Source: Planctomycetota bacterium
Lineage (GTDB): Bacteria > Planctomycetota > Planctomycetia > Gemmatales > Gemmataceae
Assembly (NCBI GenBank): GCA_018970845.1
Contig: JAGWVO010000170.1
Coordinates: forward strand, 1-7,610
Direction: 5' to 3'
Length of the DNA stretch: 7,610 nucleotides
Positions within the stretch are counted from its first letter, which is position 1; every line of letters begins with the position of its first letter. Below the pieces are notes generated by a model. The model worked only from the letters and a program-made list of their open reading frames with translations, searched no databases and was not told where the DNA came from. A program made the position numbers and the translations under genes. Below, piece after piece: positions 1 through 6,089 of this stretch.

Positions 1-549
1 CCAAACAACCTCCCCCTTGGAATCGTACTCCCGAACTTTTCCATCGCCCTCATGGCAGACAAGGTAGGTTCCATCAGCGGTCTTCCTGGCCAAACGAGTA
101 TCACGATGCGGATTGGGTTTCTCAACCTTCAACGCTATGGAACGAACGATTTTGCCTTCACGGTCAACTTCAACAAGCCTTCGATTGCCCGATTCCGCCA
201 CCAAGGTGTTTCCGTCAGGCAATCGTTCAACGGCATGAATTTCCACATGCGCGTTGTTGCCCGTGACTCTCTCCGCCTTGTAAGACCAGATTTCCTTGCC
301 TTCATTGTTCCATTCAGCAACCTTGTCACGCGCGACCGGCAACAGGACGCCGCCACCGGCAAGCAGCGTAATGTCGTGAACTTCGGCTCGAAGTGGGCGT
401 TTCCAGACTGGCTTGCCATCGACGCCAATCAGCGCAACATGGCCCTTATCAGAAGCAAGCACTTGGTATCCAGCTTTTCCCGCCGCTAGAACAACTCGCG
501 AAGCGAGGATAGTCGAGGCCGTAACAGCACAAAATGTCCGTCGGATCAT
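1..549 (-). CDS. Exported beta-propeller (PQQ/NHL-like repeat) protein, N-terminal part, runs off left edge
   Basis: The reading frame begins at the ATG at 549 (reading leftwards) and stays open for 183 codons to the window edge, so the C-terminus is missing. A GGAGG ribosome binding site at 556-560 lies 6 nt upstream and fixes the start. Residues 1-22 form a signal peptide: basic 'MIRR', then a hydrophobic stretch ending 'VVLA'. After it come beta-rich repeats of about 40 residues, each closing on an acidic/Gly turn followed by an aromatic or hydrophobic residue: 'GVDGKPVWK' (42-50), 'NNEGKEIWSY' (81-90), 'EVDREGKIVRS' (127-137) and 'EYDSKGEVVW' (174-183). 'LPDGNTLVAESGNRRLVEVD' (110-129) is a typical propeller blade. 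Such proteins are usually secreted or periplasmic; the ligand or enzyme activity cannot be told. About half of its codons end in G or C, lower than in the kinase gene further on. The fold is fairly sure, the function unknown. Confidence 0.82.
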   Translation of the reverse strand, partial: MIRRTFCAVTASTILASRVVLAAGKAGYQVLASDKGHVALIGVDGKPVWKRPLRAEVHDITLLAGGGVLLPVARDKVAEWNNEGKEIWSYKAERVTGNNAHVEIHAVERLPDGNTLVAESGNRRLVEVDREGKIVRSIALKVEKPNPHRDTRLARKTADGTYLVCHEGDGKVREYDSKGEVVW

Positions 550-659
550 GATATTCCTCCGAGATTGACGCCGATGCTCTGCCGCTCCATTGGTTTACGG
601 AAGACGGCGGATATTGCCTTTCAACAGGGAAAAATCATGGAAGGCTAGGAGCTTTGCGA

Positions 660-687
660 AAAATATTCCCAAGATGGCGGTTGTGAA
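660..687 (-). promoter_or_regulatory. Candidate sigma70-type promoter for the beta-propeller gene
   Basis: On the minus strand a TTCACA box (687-682, 5 of 6 matches to TTGACA) is followed after 16 bp by TATTTT (665-660, 4 of 6 to TATAAT). Transcription would start near 653 and leave a leader of about 100 nt before the ATG at 549. This is pattern matching only. Confidence 0.33.
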
Positions 688-887
688 CCTCGAGTGGTTG
701 GAACAATTGGCCCAGTATGCCTGCACCGATGGGATCGAATGTGCCGATTGACGGGATGACGAGGTCAGGAATCCAGAAAGGCAGCACTTGCCTGTCCAGG
801 ATGGAACTGGGCCCGGACCTCGATCCCGACGGATGCTCCAGTCCTTGTGCCGGGAGCTTGTCCGGGGGGATAGATCCGGGATAGGTG

Positions 888-894
888 AAAGGAG
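888..894 (+). promoter_or_regulatory. Ribosome binding site that fixes the start at 900
   Basis: AAAGGAG lies 5 nt before the ATG at 900. It places the start there rather than at the in-frame GTG at 885, which would lie before this site and would add five residues ahead of the basic signal-peptide start 'MKR'. Confidence 0.8.
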
Positions 895-899
895 TCACC

Positions 900-1382
900 A
901 TGAAGCGTTTCGCTTTCCTTGCGCTTGCCCTCGCCCTTGTGGCCGGCAGCGCATCATCGGCCCAGGCAAGCTGGGCGCAACTCGGGTACAGCGGCTACCA
1001 GCCTTGGTGGAACATCTTTGCCAAGCGCTACAAGGGCCTCACTCCTGAAGAGGAGCGGCTTCAAAAGTTTTGGAGCGATTATTACAACGCCATGAAGAAC
1101 TACTATGGCGCCCTCGATAACATCGATTGGGTTGCCTACTACAAAAACCACGGGTACCAGATCAACAGCTCCTGCTCAAACGGATATGGTGGTCGCGTCA
1201 ACTACGCCCCCGTGTTCGTGAGTCCAACCCTGCAATGGGCCGTGCCCGGTGGCGCCATGAGCGGTCCGCCAGCCAGCGGAGCCATGGGCTGCCCCACCCC
1301 CGGCGGCATGGCCGCCGCCATGCCGGGCGCCGCCTATGGTGCGGCAGGCTACGGTGCCGCCTATGGCGCCCCCGGCAACTGA
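900..1382 (+). CDS. Small exported Tyr/Trp- and Gly/Ala-rich protein of unknown function
   Basis: A 160-aa protein. Residues 1-23 are a classical signal peptide (MKR, hydrophobic run of Ala/Leu, cleavage likely after 'AQA'). The mature protein has two parts. Residues 24-88 are very rich in Tyr and Trp ('PWWNIF', 'WSDYYNAMKNYYGAL', 'WVAYYKNHGY') and contain a likely amphipathic helix from about 48 to 72 ('TPEEERLQKFW'). Residues 112-160 are a low-complexity Gly/Ala/Pro/Met tail with tandem 'GAAYGAAGYGAAYGAPG'. Cys92 and Cys131 are the only cysteines. I do not recognise a named family. The make-up suggests a periplasmic or cell-surface structural protein, and I recall short exported proteins of this style as common in planctomycetes (from memory, not checked). 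It has its own ribosome binding site and terminator (1419-1453), so it is probably a single-gene transcript. Confidence 0.85.
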   Translation: MKRFAFLALALALVAGSASSAQASWAQLGYSGYQPWWNIFAKRYKGLTPEEERLQKFWSDYYNAMKNYYGALDNIDWVAYYKNHGYQINSSCSNGYGGRVNYAPVFVSPTLQWAVPGGAMSGPPASGAMGCPTPGGMAAAMPGAAYGAAGYGAAYGAPGN

Positions 1383-1418
1383 TCTGGTGGTCTCCAGATT
1401 CAACTAGCGAAAACGCCG

Positions 1419-1453
1419 TTGGCCGGTCCAGAAGGATCGGCCAAATTCATTTT
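1419..1453 (+). terminator. Intrinsic terminator after the small secreted protein gene
   Basis: An 11-bp stem (TTGGCCGGTCC at 1419-1429 with GGATCGGCCAA at 1434-1444, one G-U pair) closes a 4-nt AGAA loop. A T-rich tail (ATTCATTTT, 1445-1453) follows. It lies 37 nt downstream of the stop codon at 1380-1382. Confidence 0.7.
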
Positions 1454-1613
1454 GGCCCAACATTTCCAATCCTGCCGGGTCTGCCACCGGCCGGACATTC
1501 CATTTCAAGGCCAGCAAATCCGTCGAAGCCGCATGGCCAAAAAAGGCAGGGTAGGTTTGAAATGATGGCGTCCGCTTGGATTGGTCGCCACGGCACCCAT
1601 GGATGAACACACC

Positions 1614-1958
1614 ATGCACGGCAGCGCACGGATCATGTCATTCGGATTGGCCACCCTCGCATCACTATTAACCGGAACATGGGCCCAAGCCCAATACCCC
1701 TCACCTCGGCCACCCTTCACCTACATCTATCCCAAAGCCCCGGACATGACGGGCCCAGGCTTTTTTGCCACCGCTCCTTGCGGGACTGTTTACGGCCCCA
1801 ACTATTCTGTCGTACCCTGCCATATGCCGTTTCAAGGAATGGTCACGGCACCTTCTTTTGGCTGTGGATTTGGTGGATTCGGCTCAGTCAATGGATTCCC
1901 CGGCGTTCCTTACAACCCGTTCGTGCGAAGCCCTCGGGACTTTTTCATGCTTGATTGA
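1614..1958 (+). CDS. Small exported Gly/Pro/Phe-rich protein of unknown function
   Basis: A protein of about 114 aa if the ATG at 1614 is used. The in-frame ATG at 1599 would add five residues; an in-frame TTG at 1581 is less likely. The start at 1614 has a GGATGA sequence 7 nt upstream; neither alternative has a better site. Residues 1-26 form a signal peptide (hydrophobic core about 8-21, cleavage after 'WAQA'). The mature chain is rich in Pro, Gly, Phe and Tyr, with Cys56, Cys69 and Cys84, a glycine-rich stretch 'FGCGFGGFGSVNGFPG' (82-97) and a distinctive C-terminus 'NPFVRSPRDFFM' (101-112). I believe similar 'RSPRDFF' endings occur in other short planctomycete proteins, but this is memory and was not checked. 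It is followed within 30 nt by a very strong terminator. Function unknown; a surface or periplasmic role is inferred. Confidence 0.75.
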   Translation: MHGSARIMSFGLATLASLLTGTWAQAQYPSPRPPFTYIYPKAPDMTGPGFFATAPCGTVYGPNYSVVPCHMPFQGMVTAPSFGCGFGGFGSVNGFPGVPYNPFVRSPRDFFMLD

Positions 1959-1986
1959 CTCTTAATCCAGATGGCTCTCTTGCACC

Positions 1987-2022
1987 AAAAGAGTTGCGGG
2001 CTTGCGCCCGCAACTCTTTTTT
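1987..2022 (+). terminator. Strong intrinsic terminator
   Basis: A perfect 15-bp inverted repeat (1987-2001 with 2006-2020, core GAGTTGCGGGC / GCCCGCAACTC) encloses a 4-nt TTGC loop and ends in six T residues (2017-2022). It lies 28 nt after the stop codon of the small secreted protein and separates it from the kinase gene. The AAAA on the left arm may let it act weakly in the other direction. Confidence 0.93.
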
Positions 2023-2075
2023 CTGACGACCCGGACCATTTCATCCATTCTTCTTGAAATGTGAGCTAAGCTTGG

Positions 2076-2110
2076 AATCTCAGGCTGATAAAATCAATTT
2101 TGCTGAGATT
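2076..2110. repeat. Nested inverted repeat over the kinase promoter
   Basis: Perfect 8-bp arms AATCTCAG (2076-2083) and CTGAGATT (2103-2110) flank a smaller TGAT-AAA-ATCA palindrome (2086-2096). The arms lie either side of the candidate -10 box. It could be a repressor site or a leader hairpin. A few 8-bp inverted repeats are expected by chance in a window this size, so position is the main argument. Confidence 0.4.
2086..2094 (+). promoter_or_regulatory. Candidate extended -10 promoter of the kinase gene
   Basis: TGATAAAAT matches the extended -10 pattern TGnTATAAT with one change. No good -35 box lies 16-18 bp upstream. Transcription would begin near 2101, giving a leader of about 50 nt. 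It lies inside an inverted repeat (2076-2110), which would suit an operator. Confidence 0.4.
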
Positions 2111-2150
2111 TTCGTCAAACTTGAAACTGAATTGTCAGGAAGGCAAGGAA

Positions 2151-3473
2151 ATGGCCAGAACAGAATCGTCGGAAATTACCGCCGACGCCTTTCTGCGCCA
2201 CATTCGCGATTACAGGATCATCCCGGAATCGTCACTGAACCGGGCCTTGGCCAACGCCCCAAGCGGAGCCACCGCCAAGACCTTGGCGACCCTCCTGCAC
2301 AACTCCAAACTCCTGACGCGTTTTCAGGGGGCCCGACTCCTTCAAGGGCAGGGCCCAAGCCTGCGCCTTGGCCAGTATTTGCTGCTTGAGGAAATCGGCA
2401 AGGGCGGAATGGGGCGTGTGTTCCGGGCTGAACATTCAACCATGGGTCGGGTTGTGGCGCTCAAGATCCTTTCATCCGACCTCGTCAATTCTCCCCGTGC
2501 CAAGGAGTTTTTCTTTCGGGAGAGGAGGGCCGCCAGCCAACTCACCCATCCCAACATTGTCACGGCCTTCGACGCCAATGAGGTGGCAGGAGCCCATTTC
2601 CTTGTCATGGAAATGGTTGAAGGCCCCAACCTGGAGAAACTTGTCAGGGAACGCGGGCCGTTGCCTTATCAGGTGGCCTGCGAATATGTCCGCCAGGTTG
2701 CCACCGGACTTGATCATGCCTTTGAACAAGGGATGGTTCACCGGGATATCAAGCCAAGCAATATTTTGCTGAAGTCGGAGACCGAACCGGGAAAAGCCGG
2801 CCTTGTCAAAATCAGCGACTTCGGCCTCGCTCGGCTGGCCCCAATCAGGGCGGAAAACGCCGGTTCGAACCATGGCACCATCATGGTCGACGAAAACACG
2901 ATTATCGGCACGCCGGACTATCTCGCACCCGAACAGGCCAAAAGCCTTCATCAGGCGGACATCCGTTCCGACATTTACAGCCTTGGTTGCACGCTCTTCT
3001 ATCTCTTGACTGGGCGGGTCCCCTACCCCGGGACCAAGGGATTGGAAAAAATCATCAAGCATTCGACCGATTCGATACCCAAGCCCTCCGCGCTGGTTCC
3101 TGGAATTCCGCCCGAGGTGGACGCTCTCGTTGCCAGAATGATGGCCAAGGACCCCGCGGCCCGGTTCCAAAATCCCAAGGAAGCGGCGATCGCCATCACA
3201 TCGGCCATGGGTGTGGAGGACGCGGCCTCGGTTCCCGTGGCCTTGGCTATTCCCCAGGTTGAGGCCAACCCTTTCGCGGCATTCCAGTCCACTTGGAACG
3301 AGGCGATCGTCACGCCATTTGAAGACAAGCCGTCATCAACTCCATCCCGTCCACCCAAGGGACCAGTGCCCAAGGCCGTCTTCACTCATGGGCAGGCGCT
3401 GGCAATAGCCATCCTGGCTTTGACGATCGTCGCCTCGGCCATGGTGCTCGCCCTTCGCTACCTTGTCGGTTAG
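2151..3473 (+). CDS. Ser/Thr protein kinase (PknB/Hanks type) with C-terminal membrane anchor
   Basis: A 440-aa kinase that transfers phosphate from ATP to Ser/Thr residues of cytoplasmic targets. Residues 10-68 are a helical domain ('DAFLRHIRDY...LLTRFQGARLLQG') placed ahead of the kinase domain in many planctomycete kinases. The kinase domain (about 74-350) has every key element: Gly-rich loop GKGGMGRV (83-90), catalytic Lys105 in VALK, helix C Glu124, HRDIKPSN (197-204, catalytic Asp199), DFG (223-225), APE (259-261), Asp274 in RSDIYSLG and Arg338. Residues 355-413 are a Pro-rich linker, and about 415-436 is one transmembrane helix followed only by 'YLVG'. It therefore lacks the extracellular PASTA or other sensor part of PknB. 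The ATG at 2151 is preceded by AGGAAGG 7 nt upstream; an earlier in-frame TTG at 2100 is rejected. Its stop overlaps the stop of the convergent thiE gene. Substrate unknown. Confidence 0.95.
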   Translation: MARTESSEITADAFLRHIRDYRIIPESSLNRALANAPSGATAKTLATLLHNSKLLTRFQGARLLQGQGPSLRLGQYLLLEEIGKGGMGRVFRAEHSTMGRVVALKILSSDLVNSPRAKEFFFRERRAASQLTHPNIVTAFDANEVAGAHFLVMEMVEGPNLEKLVRERGPLPYQVACEYVRQVATGLDHAFEQGMVHRDIKPSNILLKSETEPGKAGLVKISDFGLARLAPIRAENAGSNHGTIMVDENTIIGTPDYLAPEQAKSLHQADIRSDIYSLGCTLFYLLTGRVPYPGTKGLEKIIKHSTDSIPKPSALVPGIPPEVDALVARMMAKDPAARFQNPKEAAIAITSAMGVEDAASVPVALAIPQVEANPFAAFQSTWNEAIVTPFEDKPSSTPSRPPKGPVPKAVFTHGQALAIAILALTIVASAMVLALRYLVG

Positions 3474-4579
3474 CCACCCAAAGCCTTCAACAGCGCGCTC
3501 GCCACGGCGCGAGGATTTTCGCTAGCGGCAAGGCATGCGGAAACGGCCACGCGGATGGCCCCCGCCTCCACAACCTGAACAATGTTTTCCGCACTGATCC
3601 CGCCCAGGGCAAACCATGGCAACTGGTTTGTCGATGCGACTTGCCTCACATATTCCAGGCCAGGAAACATGGCAAAATCCTTGGTTCCCGATGGGAAAAC
3701 CGGCCCAACTCCGGCATAGTCGGCCTTGTCACCAACCGCGTTGTTCCATTGGCCTGGGGAATGCGTGCTTGCTCCAACAACAATTCCGTGTCCCGCAACT
3801 CCGCGGGCTTGTGACACGGCCAAGTCGTCCTGACCGACATGTACCCCGTCCGCCCCTGACAGTTTGGCCAAGTCTGGACGATCATTGACGACAAGCAATG
3901 CTCCAGAGGACTCGGTCCACTTTCTCAATGGTTCCAATACGGAAAGCCACGCCTTGTCCGAAATGGATTTCTCCCTGGATTGGATAATCCCGACACCCCC
4001 GGCCATGGCCTCCTTGACGGTACGCTCTAGGCCGAGCAAGCACGACTTTGCCGAAACAAGAAAATAAACCCTTGCCCTAGCTAGCTTTAAGAACTTATCA
4101 TCCGCAATGGATTCCATGGCTTCGCCATGCCCTTCCAAATCGATCCCGGGCACGGTCAGGATCTTCCCCAAGTGCGGGGTTACCATCGCCTCCAACCGAT
4201 CCAAAACCAATCCGTGGGCACCGAGTTCCCGCGCAATAGCTGGATACGATTTCAGTAAGGCCAGAAGACCAAATTCTGTTGTGAGTTCGCCCTCATGAAA
4301 GGAGTCTCGGGCCAACGATCCCGCGAGACGGACAACCGCCCTCAACTCGGCGCAAAGCTCAGCTACCCCAAGTGACTCATTGTGAGATGTTTCGATGGCT
4401 GGCTGGCCGGGTCGCCATGCCAGGTAATCAAATCCCGCGTCTCGGGCCGCAGACGAGGCGGCACCTTCCGGGTCTCTAAGCAAAGAAGCCAAGAGGGCCC
4501 GCCGTGGTTCCGTTTCACTGCGACAAGCATTGGCTTCGCACAAGGCACGAAGAAGGGCGGGAGAACAATCGATCCGCAT
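3470..4579 (-). CDS. thiE: Thiamine-phosphate synthase (ThiE) with an N-terminal Clp-N-like domain
   Basis: A 369-aa protein. The C-terminal part (about 168-369) is ThiE, which joins HMP-pyrophosphate and thiazole phosphate to make thiamine phosphate in the cytoplasm. Signature motifs are intact: QSREK (200-204), VNDRPDLA (231-238), ADGVHVGQDD (243-252), GASTHS (269-274), GPVFPSGTK (292-300) and ALGGI (324-328). The second position of the usual 'PTxTK' is Ser297, a mild change. Residues 1-165 are extra compared with a normal ThiE of about 210 aa. They look like two Clp-N repeats, the clearer one at 82-135 with 'GELTTEFGLLALL', as in ClpA/ClpC. It does not look like the N-terminal domain of cyanobacterial ThiE. 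The ATG at 4579 is chosen for an AAGGAG site 9 nt upstream; an in-frame start at 4642 lacks one. No other thiamine genes are visible. It is divergent from the TolC-type gene and convergent with the kinase gene. Confidence 0.93.
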   Translation of the reverse strand: MRIDCSPALLRALCEANACRSETEPRRALLASLLRDPEGAASSAARDAGFDYLAWRPGQPAIETSHNESLGVAELCAELRAVVRLAGSLARDSFHEGELTTEFGLLALLKSYPAIARELGAHGLVLDRLEAMVTPHLGKILTVPGIDLEGHGEAMESIADDKFLKLARARVYFLVSAKSCLLGLERTVKEAMAGGVGIIQSREKSISDKAWLSVLEPLRKWTESSGALLVVNDRPDLAKLSGADGVHVGQDDLAVSQARGVAGHGIVVGASTHSPGQWNNAVGDKADYAGVGPVFPSGTKDFAMFPGLEYVRQVASTNQLPWFALGGISAENIVQVVEAGAIRVAVSACLAASENPRAVASALLKALGG

Positions 4580-4759
4580 TTCCCAACGCTCCTTCTCGGC
4601 ACCCCCGGCAAAACCGATCTGCCCAACACCCGATCTTCGCATTTCAGCAGAAGTTTCTCATTCCCTTGCATTGATGGTAGCGCTCCATGTCGATGCTGAA
4701 GGAAGTCAAGGCAGGAAGCCCAAGTCAGCCAGCCTCCAATTCTCCGGGAGTGACATGCC
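4580..4759. other. Divergent intergenic region between thiE and the TolC-type gene
   Basis: These 180 bp must hold the promoters of both divergent genes. I see only the two ribosome binding sites (AAGGAG for thiE at 4594-4589; GGGAG for the TolC-type gene at 4746-4750). A minus-strand TTGACT at 4709-4704 lacks a matching -10 box. I see no thi-box (TPP riboswitch) pattern in the thiE leader by eye. Confidence 0.5.
4589..4594 (-). promoter_or_regulatory. Ribosome binding site that fixes the thiE start
   Basis: AAGGAG on the minus strand, 9 nt before the ATG at 4579. It supports the shorter 369-aa protein over the 390-residue frame starting at 4642. Confidence 0.75.
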
Positions 4760-6034
4760 ATGCCGAGGGGATCCCGAGACCTCCTCCGAATGATCGGCCA
4801 ATCCGCCATTGCCCTGAGCCTGATGGGATTGCGTTGCGAATTCCTGACGGCCCAGGAAACCAAGGCCACCAAGGAATCCGGCCAAGTTCTTGACCTTGAT
4901 GCCTGCCTTTCCATGGCCTTGGATCAGCAAGCCAGCATTCGCGCGGCCAGGGCCACGCTGCATGCCAACATCGCGAAGTCGGATGCCCTTGAAAGAAGCG
5001 GACGGTTGGGCGCGATCCTTTCAAGCGACCTGAAGGTGCGCCGTCAGCAGGTTCTCCATGGAATCCAAGCCGCCAGGCTGGCCGTTGAGAAGGCGGAAAA
5101 CGAAACCCGACAAGCCGTGACATTCACCTACCTCATGGCTGTCTACGCGAAACAGCAACGGAGGGAACTCAACGCGATCCTTACCAACCTCAAGCAACTC
5201 CGCGAAGGCGCCAGCAGGTTGGTGGAACGGTTCCCCGGGCAACTTGAATTGGTGGACATCGCCAACAATGCCTCCGCCAGCAAGGTCCCAGAAGCCGAAA
5301 ACGGCTACGAACAAGCGTTGGCGGCGCTTCGCGAGGCGATTGGGACATGTGACAGGGTGACGCCCGCCAATGATGCGATTCCGGAAGGCAAGTGCTCCAT
5401 TTCCAGCCAGGATGAAGCCATTTCATTGGCTGTGGCCAACCGGCCGGAAATCGGCCAAGCGGAATTGGCCGCCATCATCTTCGCCTTGGAAATCGAGGCC
5501 CAGTGCCGGATGCGCTTCACCATGGCGGGCAGGACCCTCGCCTCAGGATCCGACCTCCATTCCATCCTTGTTCCGCTTGGTCAATTTGACGAGAAATACC
5601 AGCCAGGGGCGATTGCACCGGAAATGCCTTCGGTCATTCCCGGCAACCGCAGGGACCGCGTGAACCAGGCTGAGATCCTCGCTTCCCGGGCGACGATCGT
5701 CCGCGAAAAAGTCCAAGCCCTCGTTGAACTGGAGTCCGGCAACGCTTGGCTCAGGTACAAGCAAAACGCCGACAAGCTTCCCGTTTTGGAAAAGGCCATC
5801 AAGGTTGCTCACAAGCGCAGCGAGGACCTCAAGGAAGACCTGGGAGGAGACAACAAGGTTTCCCCTCGGGATGTCCTTGAATCCGGCCTGATCGAGACCA
5901 CCCTGAAGCAGCAATCAATCGAGGCAAAGCTGGGGGCCATCCAGGCCTTGGCAACCCTTGAGCGGGCGACGGGTGGAGCGTTCAAGCTTGAGCTGGAATG
6001 GAAGCCGGTCGCCCCCGGCTCCAAGTCCAACTGA
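4760..6034 (+). CDS. TolC-family outer-membrane efflux protein, divergent
   Basis: A 424-aa protein with an N-terminal signal peptide (basic 'MPRGSRDLLR', hydrophobic 11-24, cleavage probably after 'TAQ' at 30-32). Two outer-membrane efflux repeats follow. Repeat 1 begins 'VLDLDACLSMALDQQASIRA' (43-62) and repeat 2 'SSQDEAISLAVANRPEIGQA' (215-234); both are the usual 'LxxAlxxAlxxnpei' opening, and the rest is long coiled-coil helix (104-195 and 300-405). Such proteins form trimeric tunnels across the outer membrane for drug efflux or type I secretion. Between the helices, repeat 1 has only about a dozen residues (83-95) where a beta-hairpin for the barrel is expected, while repeat 2 has about 45 (255-300), so the barrel looks lopsided. 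GGGAG at 4746-4750 lies 9 nt before the ATG. The next gene follows after 55 nt without a terminator, so they are probably co-transcribed. No RND, ABC or adaptor partner is present. Confidence 0.82.
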   Translation: MPRGSRDLLRMIGQSAIALSLMGLRCEFLTAQETKATKESGQVLDLDACLSMALDQQASIRAARATLHANIAKSDALERSGRLGAILSSDLKVRRQQVLHGIQAARLAVEKAENETRQAVTFTYLMAVYAKQQRRELNAILTNLKQLREGASRLVERFPGQLELVDIANNASASKVPEAENGYEQALAALREAIGTCDRVTPANDAIPEGKCSISSQDEAISLAVANRPEIGQAELAAIIFALEIEAQCRMRFTMAGRTLASGSDLHSILVPLGQFDEKYQPGAIAPEMPSVIPGNRRDRVNQAEILASRATIVREKVQALVELESGNAWLRYKQNADKLPVLEKAIKVAHKRSEDLKEDLGGDNKVSPRDVLESGLIETTLKQQSIEAKLGAIQALATLERATGGAFKLELEWKPVAPGSKSN

Positions 6035-6089
6035 TTGTCTGGATTTCCCCAAATTCTTTTGGTACCCCACCTCCCGGAGTGACAGCACC

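Larger units (their letters stand above)
550..899. other. Gene-free divergent intergenic region (about 350 bp)
   Basis: This stretch separates the leftward beta-propeller gene from the rightward small secreted protein gene. It holds the ribosome binding site and candidate promoter of the former near its left half and the ribosome binding site of the latter (AAAGGAG, 888-894) at its right end. A minus-strand open frame of 88 codons (901-635) crosses it but has no ribosome binding site, covers the start of the rightward gene and resembles nothing I recognise. GC-rich complementary segments (812-818 with 860-866; 823-828 with 877-882) could fold the leader of the rightward gene. I could not find a convincing plus-strand -35/-10 pair. 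Confidence 0.6.

Noticed and set aside
52..489. Plus-strand open frame of 145 codons
   Set aside because: It lies wholly antisense to the beta-propeller gene, which has a signal peptide, a strong ribosome binding site and recognisable repeats. The plus frame has none of these.
635..901. Minus-strand open frame of 88 codons in the gene-free stretch
   Set aside because: It has no ribosome binding site, overlaps the start of the small secreted protein gene on the other strand, and shows no recognisable domain.
1382..1399. Small hairpin (ATCTGG/CCAGAT) over the stop codon at 1380-1382
   Set aside because: Only a 6-bp stem and no T tract. The longer hairpin at 1419-1444 with a T-rich tail is the better terminator.
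2100..2150. Upstream TTG start of the kinase gene
   Set aside because: AGGAAGG 7 nt before the ATG at 2151 supports the later start, and the upstream codons overlap the candidate promoter and inverted repeat.
2472..3170. Minus-strand open frame of 232 codons inside the kinase gene
   Set aside because: It is a long shadow of the kinase coding sequence. The sense frame has all catalytic motifs; the antisense protein has no recognisable domain and no clear start signal.
4579..4642. Upstream in-frame start of thiE adding 21 residues
   Set aside because: There is no ribosome binding site in front of it, and the AAGGAG at 4589-4594 would then lie inside the coding region, at the right distance from the ATG at 4579.
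4704..4709. Minus-strand TTGACT as a -35 box for thiE
   Set aside because: No acceptable -10 box is found 15-19 bp downstream; the nearest candidate, TACCAT, is 24 bp away.
5543..5914. Minus-strand open frame of 123 codons inside the TolC-type gene
   Set aside because: It is antisense to a well-supported gene, with no domain and no ribosome binding site.
5958..6089. Extended N-terminus of the PhnD-like protein
   Set aside because: The extra 44 residues would overlap the TolC-type gene and place a signal peptide in the middle of the protein. The ATG at 6090 has a GGAG site and begins the signal peptide.
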